A DNA stretch of 49,298 nucleotides. It comes from a virus. Numbering within the stretch: position 1 is the first letter of the stretch; the number at the start of each line of letters is the position of its first letter. Both the position numbers and the translations under genes were made by a program. Below are positions 23,301 through 35,300 of the stretch, in pieces. The notes under the pieces were generated by a model, which searched no databases, had not been told where the DNA came from, and saw only the letters and a list, made by a program, of their open reading frames with translations. The stretch lies in IMG/VR virus record IMGVR_UViG_3300042946_000728, positions 1 to 49,298 of that record. One strand, written 5' to 3'.

Positions 23301-26300
23301 CATCATGCCGTTGATGGTCGCGGCAACCAGCGCCTCGTTGCGCCTGTTGTCCAAAATCGCCTCCTTTGCCCCCGGAGCGTAGAACTCCAGCTTGTCCAGG
23401 CGCCCGCGGAGCATGGTCGCGTAGAACTCCTTCGGGTCGGTCGCCATGCGCGCAAGGTTCTCGGCGTCCGAAATGGCGCCGGCAAACGTCCGGCTGCTGG
23501 CCGTCTGTGCCCGATAGGCCGCCACCATTTCCGCGTCATGGTCAATGGACGCTTGCACCTGTTCCACCCGCGGGGCGGACGCGGCGGCCACCGCCACCCC
23601 TTCCGCGGCCTTGTCCGCCTCCTCGTCCTGCATGTCGGCGCGGCGTTCGGCCGAACGGTCGGGAAACTCTTCGCGCACCGCCGGAAACACATCGTCCACC
23701 GATTCAATGCCGCGCCGGCGAAGCTCGGCCCGAAGCGTGTTGCGCGTGGCCTTGGCGATCTTGTGAACCATGGCGCCGGTAATGCCTTCCTCCGCCCCGA
23801 TGTCCCGCATGGACCGGCCGGCAGACAAAGCCTCCCACACGCGCCGCGGACGCGCCGGAAGCGTGCCTACGATTTCCCTGACGGTCGCCAAGTCTTCCGC
23901 GCTCACACGGGCGCTTTCGGGCGCCCGCACGTTGTCTTTCCCGGTCGTGCCGCCGTCCTGCCCCATGGGCGCGTCCAGTTCCCCGCCGCGCCGGCGAGCC
24001 GCGCCCACCGCGCTGCGGAACATGCCGTTCAACTCGTTCTTGATGATCCGCGAGGCATACGCCCCAAAAGGCACCCCGCGGGCCTCGTCAAACGTCTCGG
24101 CCGCCAGAACCAAACCCAGCCGCGCCGCCTGCAAGCGGTCGTCAAACTCGACATTCGGGATGTTGGAATACTTCTCCGCGAAGTAGGTCGCCAACCCCAG
24201 GTTGTCCGAAGTCAGGGCTTCGACACGGCGCCGGCGCTCGGCTTCGTCTTGGCCAGCCTCCGCGCCAGAAACATTACCGCCGATTGGGCGACGGTGGGTT
24301 TCGCTCCAGAGGTCCATGAGCCGCGTTGCGGCTTCGTTGTCTTGGGCGAAGAACTCATCGAAATCAGCATACCCGCGGAGCCGCGCCTGTTCAAGCAACC
24401 AACCCGCTTGCCGCTCCATGTAGTCGCGCATGGCCACCGGAGGCGCCGAGGCGGCGGGCGGAACAGACTCGTCCTCGTCTTCGGCGGCGGCCCTTCCGGC
24501 TTCCGCTTCGGCCGCAAGTCGGCTTGCCTCTTTCTCTGTCAGGTCCGCCAGTTCGGCTTTCAACCGGTCGTATTCCTCCTGATACGGCCATGTGTCCATG
24601 TCCGCCCGGTCCAAAATCTTCTGCTGGTTGGCAATGATGTTGGCCGCCTCTGCGCGGCGCGAAACAACGGTTTCCGAAAGCTCCTCCAGCCGCGAATACA
24701 AGGTCGCGGCGCTGGTCACGCGCCCAAAGTTCAGGTTGGGGTCTTGATCCAGCGCGGTTTGCAGGCGGTAGGACGGAACAAGCTGCGTGATATATCGCTC
24801 CTCGAACCCTTCGCCTTGGTCAGTGGTCTTCTCGCTCAACTCGACGTGAAGCCGGATCGGCACACCGTTGACCGCAATGTTGGTCACAGGCGGCAACTGC
24901 TGCGAGGTTCCGCCGACCGGATTCAGGTCGGCCATGGGAACGCGCAGCGCCTCCGTGATGGCCTCCGCCGCCGCCGTGCGTGTCTCGAACGCCTGCCCGC
25001 CTACGGTGATTTGAATCCCATCAGCCGTGATAGCGCGCCCGAGGGCTTCCATTTCCACCATGGCCGGCTCGTTCCGCTCGGCGCGTTTCACTTCGCGGCT
25101 GAGAGTCTTGGCCGCATATTCCTTGCCCCATCGGCGTGAAGATGCCTCGCGTTCATGCCCTTCCCGCGAGGCGTCCAGTTCTTTCAGGCGCATGCCAATT
25201 TCAAACATGCGCTGACCGAATGGACCGGAAAGCACGGCGCGCTGTTCGGCCAGGGTCATAACCTCGTCGGCCTCCTCCAGTGAACGCCCTGTCACCTTGC
25301 CCGAAAGCGCCATGGTCGTGAACCGCTGCTTGGTTTCGAGTTTCTGCCACAAGGCCGCGTCCAAGGTGTCCTTCATGCCGTAGCGCCAAAGCTCCACGTC
25401 CACACCCATTTCGCCGTGGATGTTGCCTTGCCGGAACACGCGCCCGTCCCGCTGCTCCAGTTCCGCCGGCGTCCAAGGCACGTCCAGATGGTGAGCGGCA
25501 ATCATGCGGCGCTGCATGTTGACGCCGGTGCCTAGCTTTTGCGTGGAACCAATCACAAACCGGATGGTTCCATCGTTCACCATGTCGAAAAGCTGCTGCT
25601 TCTTCTTGTCGTTGTCCCACTTCTTATCGGTGATAACGGCGATCTGTTCGGCCGGCACGCCGCGGGCAATCAGCTTCGCCCTAATGTCGTCGTAGAGGTT
25701 GAACGTGGTCCCCTCACTCTTTTCGGGATCCAGCGGCAACCGAAATGTCCCCGCCACCGCTCGAAAGAGGTCAATCTTGGCGTTGTTGAAGATGTCCCCG
25801 AAAATTACCTGCGTGCCCTTGTAGTCCTTCGTCTGCTGGTAAAGCTCCATGGCGCGGTCCAGCATGACGTTGACCTTGCTGTTGGGCTCGTCCTTGGCGC
25901 GAGGCTCCACAAGCCGGATGTCCACCGCCGCCGCCCTGCTGGCCATGAACGCTTGCATGGGAACGGCGGTCAGGCTCGGGTTGTTGGCAAAGTCGTCGGC
26001 CCCAAGGTCGCCGTAGGCGTCCAGAACGCGGCGGATATACTGCACCCATTGAGCCACCGCGCTTGTGCGGTTGACCGTCACCAACTGCGGCTTTCCGCCC
26101 TTGATGCCGGGGCGGTCTTTCACAACCAAGTCCTCGCCAAGTTTCACATCGGCGGCCAGCCGCAGGAAAGTCGCCCACTCGGGGATGTTGATAACCTCGG
26201 AGAGACGCTGAACCTCTTTGTAGTCGCCGCCGGGAGTCATTTCGGAAGCGGTCGCCACGCGGGCGAACTTGCTGACGAATTGGTCGAAGTGCGTCACCCC

Positions 26301-29300
26301 GTATTCCTGCAACAGACGCGGCGCCACCAGCCGCACCATGTTCCAAATCTCGCCCAAGGTGTTCGTGACGGGCGTGCCGGTCATGGTGAAGACGTTCTTC
26401 CCGCCCATGCGCTCCTGAATGTAGCGCGCCCGCATGAACAGTGAGTAGCCGCGCTTCGAGAAAGAACCGTCAATGCCCTTGGCTTCGAGCTTGGTTGAGA
26501 ACGGCATCTTCTTGAACTGATGCACTTCGTCCACAATCAGGGCGTCCACCCCAAGCTGTTGGAAGTTCAGAAGTCCGGTGTCCGTTTGGCGCTCGGATGC
26601 CTTGGTGATGGCCGTTTCCAACCGCTCGATCTGCTTGACCAAGTTCTTGACGGTCGGCGGCTTCCGGCGCATCGCCTTCGCTTCTTCCAAGCTGTCGAAC
26701 CCTTGGGCGCGAAGCGAATCCAACATTTCGTCAATGAGGCTCGTCATGTGCGCAATCTCGACTTCGGGATCGTCCTCGATGAGTCCAAAGGTAGAGTGCG
26801 CGATTACCACGGCGTCCCAATCGCCGGCCGCAATGCGCATCAGGAACTCGCGCCGCTTGTCGCCGGTAAGCTCGTCTTTGCGGCCGACCAGCACGCGAGC
26901 GGTCGGTGCCATGCGGGCAATCTCCTTGGCAAAGCCTTCCAGCGTGGCGTTGTGAACCACGATCATGGGCTTCTTCGCCATGCCCAGGCGGCGCATTTCG
27001 AGCGCGATGGCGCTGCCGATGATGGTCTTGCCGCCACCAACACCGTGCGCAATCAGTCCAAAGCCCTCCTGAATCGCCCGCCAAATGGTGTTCTTTTTGT
27101 CGGGGTAGATGTCGAAATCCTTGTTGGCCCAAGGGAATTGCAGGAATTGTCCGTCATAGTTGCGCTGCGCGTGCGCGTTGACTTCCTTGTTGTAAATGTC
27201 AGCCAACTCCTGCGAAACGCTTTCCGAGGTTCGAGCCCACTGGATGAAGTGCGCGTTGAGCTTGGTGGCCGCCTCCCGGCTTGCCGCCGTGGCCGCATCG
27301 TCCACTGTCTTCTTGCCGTTCTCGTCCCTGTTCGAAATCTCGATTCGCCGGAAGTTCAGAAGCGAATCCATCATTTCCGGCACGCTCAACCACCGCGTTT
27401 CAAATGCGGCAGCCCCGTCCCCTGAACGGTGCGAGTCTTTCATGTCCACCGTCCACCGGTCGGCGGTCGCGCCATCTTTGCCGGTCATGTAGGTCAGCTT
27501 GGCGCCAACGTAGCCAAGGCTTCTCAAGAACCGCTCGTAGATCTCGGCCGGAACCCATGTTGCGCCGATGGAGAAAAGAATGTCCTCCGTGCCCACCCTT
27601 TCCGGCTGCACGGCCTCCAACAGTCGGACGTTGCGCTCGTAGTCCGGTCCGCTGTTTTGGGCAACCTCCAGCTTTTCGCGCACGTTGCCAGAGAGGTATT
27701 GCTCCCGCGTGAGGATTTGCCCCGTGTCCGGGTCGCGGACGGCAATCTGACGCTCCACCAAAGCGCGCTCGACTTGCTCCGGCGTGCTGCCCGTCAGAGA
27801 AGCAATGAAAGAAGTGTCCACGCGCCCGCGCCACCCCAAGGAGATTCCGAAAGCATCCTCCAGGCTGTCAGCGGTGGTCGGCTCGTTGCGCGGCGCCAGC
27901 ACTCGCTTACGGAAGATGTCCGCCTTGGTGTATTCGGTCTTGCCTCGAAGCGACTTGGCAATGTCCTTCACCGCGGCGGCAATGCCTTTGTCGCGGCCCT
28001 TTTCAACCTCGGCGCCCGCCAGCCGGAAATAATCAGGGTCGTCCACGAAAAGCGCCTTGTTCTTCCGGTCGTGCATCTGACCGTGCTTTTTCACAAAGGC
28101 ATCGTAGGTTTCGTTCAGCGCCTTCCGGTTCTCCTCGATCTCCTCGTCCGTGGCGCTCTCGGAAAGCTCCAAGTCGTATTGACCGTTCAGCGCGTCCCGC
28201 ACTTCCAAGAAGGCGCGCACCCGCGGCGCGTTCTTCGGGTTGTTCAGGTCGGCGTCCGGCGCCTCCTGCCCGTGGAAGTAGAACTTGCCGTCCGTCTCGA
28301 CAATGTTCCCCATCTTGACCACCCCCGCGTAGGTGCGGGCGTCCGAAGTGGAGGCATCGCTTCCAAAGACGTTCTCCGGCAGCAAAGGAAGGGCTTGCGC
28401 CAGCGTAATTTCCGGCGGCCGGTTCGGGTCGCCGTGGACCGTCATTTCCTTTTTGCCGTCCTCGCGCCCGGCGAACATTTCGCCATCGTCGGCCAGAAGC
28501 CCCAAGACGTTGCCGGGGTTGCGCGCAAAGTAGCCGTTGACGCGAATCGGGTCGCCCTTGTGGGTTGTGGAATCGCCCAAGGTGATAAAGTCCTGCGCGC
28601 CCTCGAACGGCCGGCCGTCTTTCTTGCGAAGCACAATGATGTCCGTCACCACGTCCGTTCCCGCGTTGGCCTTGAAGGCGTCATTGGGCAAGCGGTAGGC
28701 GGCCACCATGTCCGCACGGTCGGCCAGCCAGCGCCGAATTTCCGAGTTGCCCTTGTCCATGGTGAAGGCGGACGTGATGAAGACCATCACGCCGCCGGGC
28801 TTCAACTTGGTCAGGGTCTTCCCAAAGAAGTAGTCGTGCAGGTTTTCCACCGGCCCGCCCATGGCCTCCATCGCTCGATCCGCCACCTTCACGTTGGCGA
28901 ACGGCACGTTGCTGATAGCCAGGTCAATGGAGTTGTCCGCAATGTCGGCGTTCTGGAACCCCGCGTTCTGAATGTCCGCTTCGGGATAGAGCGCCTTGAG
29001 GATTTGCGCGGTCAGAGGCTCCAACTCGACGCCGAAAAGTCGGCTGCGGTCGGCCAAGCTCTCCGGCATGAGCCCGAAGAAATGCCCAATGCCGGCGCCA
29101 GGCTCCAAGACGTTGCCGCCTTTGAAGCCCAACCTCTCCGCAATGTCCCACATGGCGGCCACAATCGGCGTGCTGGTGTAGTGCGCGTTGATCGTGCTGC
29201 GCTTGGCGCCGCGATACTCCGCATCGGTCAGGAGACTCTTGAGGGAGTTGTGATACTTGCCCCACTGTTTTTGCCAGCTTTCCAGCTTTTCGGCCTCCTG

Positions 29301-32300
29301 CTCCTCTTTCTCGGCAAGGTCGTTCCAGTAGCTCGATCCGCCCCATGAACTGCCACGCTCGCGGTAGTCCTTGGCCGTTTCCCGATACCGCGTGATGGCG
29401 CCGCCGGCAATCTCGTCCGCCTTTTCATCATCGAAGACTTGCGGCACCGCGCCCCAGCCGGAGAACTGCACCAATTCGGCTTTCTCCTCCGCCGTGGCCT
29501 GCCGGCCCTCGGCGGCCATGGCTTTGACAATCTCGATGGCCCGGATGTTGGCCTTGATCTTGGAAATGGCGCCCCGCGGAGCCAGTTCGGCGCCGCGCTC
29601 AATGACGTGGTTCCGGTCGGGGCTGCCAACCGGCGGGCGTTCCCTTACGCTAGGCTCTCCAGAAGTTGCAGGGCGCTCTTGCGTTCCGCCCGTGTCAGAG
29701 GTGTTTCCGCCTCGATTTCCTCGTCCTCCATTTCCGGCGTCTCCCACATCGGGAGCAGTTCCTTGAGAACTTCCACTTCCTCCCGGTTGTGCAACATCGT
29801 TGCCACTATCAGCGCGTGTGCCTTCGCGTCCATCCACCGGAGAAAGCTTTCTCTTTCGTCTGCGAGCCACTCCCGAATTGCGCTCGGCCTTGCGCTGTCC
29901 AACCAAGCCAGAAAGCAAGTCTCCCAATCCGGCCCCGCTCGAAGTCCCGTCCGCTCTTCCGGGGTTAGCTCTCCGAGAAGAAGCCTTGCGTCCTCGGCGT
30001 CCAGCGGCGGGCTTTGAAGTGTCGCGCTCATTGTCAGTGTCCTCCTTGATACTACTGGCGGCCAAATCATCGTCAACCGCTTCCTTGGGCGCAATGGTGT
30101 CGGTGCCCTCGTTCGTTGGCGCCTCCGGCTTTTCCGCCGGCGCGGTCGCCCCCGCATAGACCTCCGACCACTTCACTTGCTGGTCCGGGTCACTGTTGCT
30201 GCCGTTGGCCCACACTTGAGAAAGCGTCTTCGGGCTGATCCGGCCGGGGAACCGTTCCACCAATGTCCGCGCCAAGGCTTCCGGCGTGTTCACCCCGCGA
30301 CTCCAAAGCCCGTTAGCCAGCCGAGACATGGCCGAAATGGCCTCGGGCGTGTCTGCAACGGCCGCAATCGGGGTCGGCGCCGATGCCGCCGCCACACCCT
30401 CCACCACGCGCACGGGAATCTTCGTCCACCCGGCCAGCATCGCCGCCTGTGCCGTGGCGTTGCCGTCAATAATCGTGAACGTGCCGTCTCCGTTGTCCGA
30501 AACATCCAGCGGCGCCCGCTTCTTGCCGGTCGGGTCGCCCTCGATGTTCTTCAGCATGCCCTTGATGGCCGTTTGCCGCGGGTCGGGCTTCAACCCGGCC
30601 AAGAACCTTGCATCCTGCAACTCGTTCTTGCGGCTGATGAGGCTCGAAAGCGGCACCACGCGCACCCGGCCGTCTACCAAATCCCACTTGTCATAGGCAA
30701 ACGCCTCTTTGATGGCATCCGGGTATTGCGCCAGCCGGCTCGCGTCCACATCGCCCGCGTAGTCGAAAATGTTGTTTTCCGAAATAATCGGTTGGCGGTC
30801 GGACCCCTCGGCGGTAGTGTCTTCTTGTATGGGTAACGACGAAACGAACGCGAAAGCCCTCTCGGTGGCGGATTCCAACTTCCCTGAGCCCCCCGACTTC
30901 CCGAAGGATGTCAACGAAATGGGTGGGGATGATTGGACGGAACTTTCCGCTTGGGCTCCCAAGGCTCGCGCCTTCATGGATGCAGTTGAATCCAGGTTGG
31001 CCGCCGCTTCCGCAAGCTGAGTGACCTTGTAATCGGCTCGGCGCGCCGTTTTCAACAAGGCGGTGCTTCTTGCGTCGTCCGACTCGGTTTTCAGCTTGTT
31101 TACGGCATCCCGCCAAATGTCATACCACTTATGAATGGCAGACTTGGCTTTCAGCATTGCCGGCTGAATCACCAAAACCTCTTTCACGATGGGGTCTAAT
31201 CCTTCCCCATCTTTGACAAACTTCAGGTTGATGTCCTTATAGGCAGATGCGGGGTCGGCGTGCCTGTCGTAGATGCCCGCCACCCCGCCCGGCGAATAGA
31301 CCGTGTAACCCTTGGCCTCCATCGCCCGGATAAACCGCGCTGCCACTTGTCGCGCCGGCCCCGGCCCGCCCGCCGGAGCCTCCACCGTGGCCCGCAACAA
31401 GTCGCTTGGAATCTTGGGCGAGCGGTCAATTTTCGACACGGCCGTTCCCAGCTTCTTGACCGCGTTCCTGAACTGTTCCCGATACGGCCTTGCACCCGCC
31501 TGACGTGCCGCATCCACCAAGTCGGCAAGAAATCCGTCGCGCTGTTTTAGCGCCTCGCCGTGAATGGCGCGCACCGCGTTCTTCAACTGTCCGCGCTGCG
31601 CCATGGGCACCGGAGCCGCGCCAGCCGGAGGCAAGAACTTCTCGAAGTCCGCGAACAACGCCTCAAGTTCGGCGTCTGCGTCTGCCGGCTTTTGGTCAAC
31701 CGCCGCCGGCAAGTATTTCTCCGCAATCTTCTTGGCAATGCCCAAATCGGACACCCTGCTCAACCGGATAGACTTCTGCGGAGAGGCCAAGCGCAACGCC
31801 TCTTTCTGAATCCCCTCCGCAAGAGTCGTCCACTTGCCCGGCGCGGCTTCCACCGCATCAATCGCAAGGTTCAGAACCGCCGCCTCGTCAGAACTCAAGT
31901 TGAAAGCTCTCTCGATCTCCAAAGAGCGGACGTAATCACCGGCGGCCGGGGCTTCCGCTGCCTCGGCCTTTGCGGGCTCCGCCGGCCTCCCCGCCGCCTC
32001 CAACCGCGCAACCTCGGCCTCGATAGCCGCCGCCACACCCTCGAACTCCGCCCGCTTCTCCGAGTCCAGCGTTCCAAGAAGCTCGTCGCGCAACCACCGC
32101 GCCACGTCCCGAAGCACTTCCGCGATTCGCGCCGCCAGCCCCGGATTGCTCGCCGTCACCGCGTCCACGGTCTGCGCCATGCCCACTTGCTCGTTGGTCG
32201 CGCCGTCCAGCTTCGCGGACAGATACATGCGCCAGAACTCCATGCCGAGAACCGCGTCCGGCATGGTCGCCGCCGCCGCCTTCCAGTCGCCCCCGTTCTT

Positions 32301-35300
32301 GGTCAACTCTGCGGCGTGGTAGGCCATGACCACTTGCCGTTGCGCCTCCTCGGGCAATGCCTTCCAGTCGGCCGCCAGTTCTTCCGCCGACCGCACGTTG
32401 GCCGTGGCCCCGTGCAAGACCTCCTCGCGCCATGTCGCCCGAATCTTGGCCTCGCGTTGCCCAGGCTGTAACCCGGCCAAGTTCTGCGCCAGTGTCGCCC
32501 GGTCCACATAGACCGTGCCGCGGAAATACACCATGCCTCCGTTTGGCATCGGAGCAAAAGAGCCGCGCTGCGCCGCCCCCATCTTGGCCAACTGCTCCGC
32601 CGTCACCACTTGCGTCCACTGTTTGTTGACGTGCAGGCGATCCGTGGCCACCACCTTGAGCGGCAGCTTTCCACTGAACGCCTCGGGAACCGCCGCGCCA
32701 AACATGCGCACCGCGGTATTGCCGTTCACGGGCTCGGTAAAGACAGATGGAACACCCTCCGTGTAAGCCGGAAGACCAACTTTTTTCAGCCCTGAAGCCA
32801 GCAAGTTGACCGTCTCGCCGTTGCGAAGATTCACCACCGCCATGGAGTCACCGTTGGTAAACCCAACTACTTGGCCCATCTGCTGCGGACGAATAGAGCC
32901 AACGCCGGGGACAAGCACCATGTCACCAATACCAACCGTGACTTTCTGAGATTTTGCCGCCGCCTTCTTGGCCTTGGGCGCCGCCTTCGGCTTCTTGGCT
33001 TTCGGCGCGGGCTTTGCCTCCTGTGTCGCCGGAGCAAAAACGTAGTCCTTCAGGTCCGTGGGCATCAAAAACGTCTGCCCGTTGGTCGCAAGGTTCTTCT
33101 CCGCGGAGTATTTGTCCTTCCACTTGATATAGACGTTGCCCCGGTTGTCCACCGTGCGAATCACCCCGCGCTCTTTCGGATCGTGGACGTTGTAAATCGT
33201 CCTGCCCCGCGAGTTTTCGACAAACCGCTTCTGGTCGTCCAAGTGCTCGTTGCCAGCCGCCTTGGAAGCCTTGATCCGGTCGTCGCGCTCCTGATTCCAC
33301 TTCTCAGAATCGAAGCCTTCCGCCGGTGCCATTGGTTCAGCCGGCGCTTCTAACAATTTGCTGCCAGTTTCCTGCTGATTAGTAGTTGCGGGTGCCTCGA
33401 CCGGTGCCACCTGTCCACTTTCCGCCGTTTCCTGAACAGGTTCCGGTGTCGTGTTGACCGCTTCGACAGGTTGCGCACTCTCCGGCGCTTGGATCTCTTC
33501 AATGACGACTTCTCCGTCCGCCCCGCGCTGCAAGGACTTCACCCGCGCCCCGAAAAGCCTTTCCGCGGCCTCCCGGCTCGACGCCTGCCCGCTTTGCGTC
33601 ACCGTCACCGGGCGCTTACTCCCCTTGGGTGTGAAAATGATGCGCGCCCGCCACGTCCCAGGCCCGCCAGCCGCCGCGCCACCCTTCACCGGAGCCGCCG
33701 CCGGACCCTCCTCGCCGCCCTGCTGGCCCGCCTGCGTAGTGACCGGAGGCGCCACCACCGGCGGAGTAACCGCCTGCTGAGTCTGCGGCGCGGCCTGCTG
33801 CACCACCGGAACGGGCTGCTTCTTCTCCGCGGCGGGCTTCTTCCCCTTCGCCGGAGCAACCGGAGCCTGCGCTTGCTGCTGCTGCGGAGCCTGCTGCGGA
33901 ACCACCGGAGGCGCCGCAACCATGCCGTCCGCCGCCGCCTCGGCCAACTGATCCGCCTCGGTCTTCCCGAAATACACCTTCGCCGTCTCCGGCGCCACCT
34001 TCGCCACCTTCGCCCGGAAGGAATCCGGCACAATGATCCGATTCCCGCGCACATACGCCCCCACGTTCAGAAGCGCCTGCTCCTGCGTCGGCGTCAAAGG
34101 CGTCAAGCTCACCATGCGAATGGCCGCGTCAATCGCCTCGCGGTCGCCATCAGCCACCCCGCCCAACTCGTTCACCGCACGCCGCGCACCCTCCCCAATG
34201 CCCGCCATGTCGGCCAGGATGCTCGCATATTCGACCATCAACGCCTGCCGCTGCCCAGCCGCCGCCGAAATCTCGGGATTGACCACCTGTTGCGCCGGCC
34301 CGTTCCCAGCCGCTTGCCACACCACCGGCGGCAACGTCTTCAACTTCCGCGCCAACTCCGCGTCTTTCTCGACCACCGCCGCCAGCCGCCCCTTCAAATC
34401 CGCCACCATCTGCGGATTCTGATACTCCTGCATGGTCTTGGCCTGCTCGTAGGTAATCGGCTCCTCGGGATAGCGCGTGTTGTGGTCCTCGACCCACTGT
34501 TTCAGCGCCTTCTCCTGCGCCTTGCGCATCTTCCCGATGTCGTATTGCGCCGCCGCCCAGCCGACCGCCGCGTGCGGCCCGGTCATGCCAACGCCACCAA
34601 TGAATCCCGCGAACGCTTGCGCCACCGCGTCCCCAAAAGTCGCCCCGCTCTGACCAAATGCCGCAACACCTTCCTCCATTGCCTCACCGCCCGCGCTCGC
34701 CCAAAGCTGCTTCGAGAAATCCACGCCCAAATTGCGCGCCTGCTGCCCGACCGTCAGCGTTCCGCCAATCGGCCGCTCGACCTTCCCCAGCTTGAAAAAC
34801 TTCTCCGCCAACCCGTCCAGCCGCGAAATCTCCCGCCCCGCACGGTTCAGCGTCAGCCCCAGGCGCTCCGCGCTCCCCATCCACTTGCCCAAGGTCAGCA
34901 ACTTGCCCGCGCCCACGCCCACCAACTGACTGGCAATCTCAATGCCCATTTCCTGCATCGGCGCCACCTGCCCACCGTAAAACGCCTGCTGCAACGGCCC
35001 AAAGAATGACGACTCCGCAATGGTGTTGTTCTGCGAGGCGTATTCCATCGCCTTGTGCTGAATCTCCAAGTCGAACTGGCTGTTGAGCGCCGCCGCCTCA
35101 AACGCCGCCCAATAACTCGGGCTCAACGTCTGCTGGTAGGCCGCCAACGCCTGCCCCATCTTGCTCCGCGGGTTGAGCAAGTCGTTCTCCCATGTGAACC
35201 GCCCGCCCCCAACAAGCGAATGGTAGTTGTCCAGCGCCGTCTTGATCCGCCCCGCCGCCGCACGCAACTCGGGCTCGGTCATCACCCCGCTATGCAGCCC

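Noticed and set aside
30769-31020. An 83-codon plus-strand ORF opposite the giant gene with fairly normal composition
   Set aside because: No ribosome-binding site, and the giant frame is well formed there. Unlike the nested gene at 29645-30031, nothing favours translation.
33690-33950. Repeated CCGCC/CTGC units in the giant gene, as a CRISPR or minisatellite
   Set aside because: They encode the Gln/Pro/Ala linker and have no fixed spacer or repeat length.
33471-35009. A 512-codon plus-strand ORF opposite the giant gene
   Set aside because: The product is almost entirely Arg, Leu and His, as expected for the complement of GC-rich Ala/Gln/Pro codons, and it has no start signal or family resemblance.
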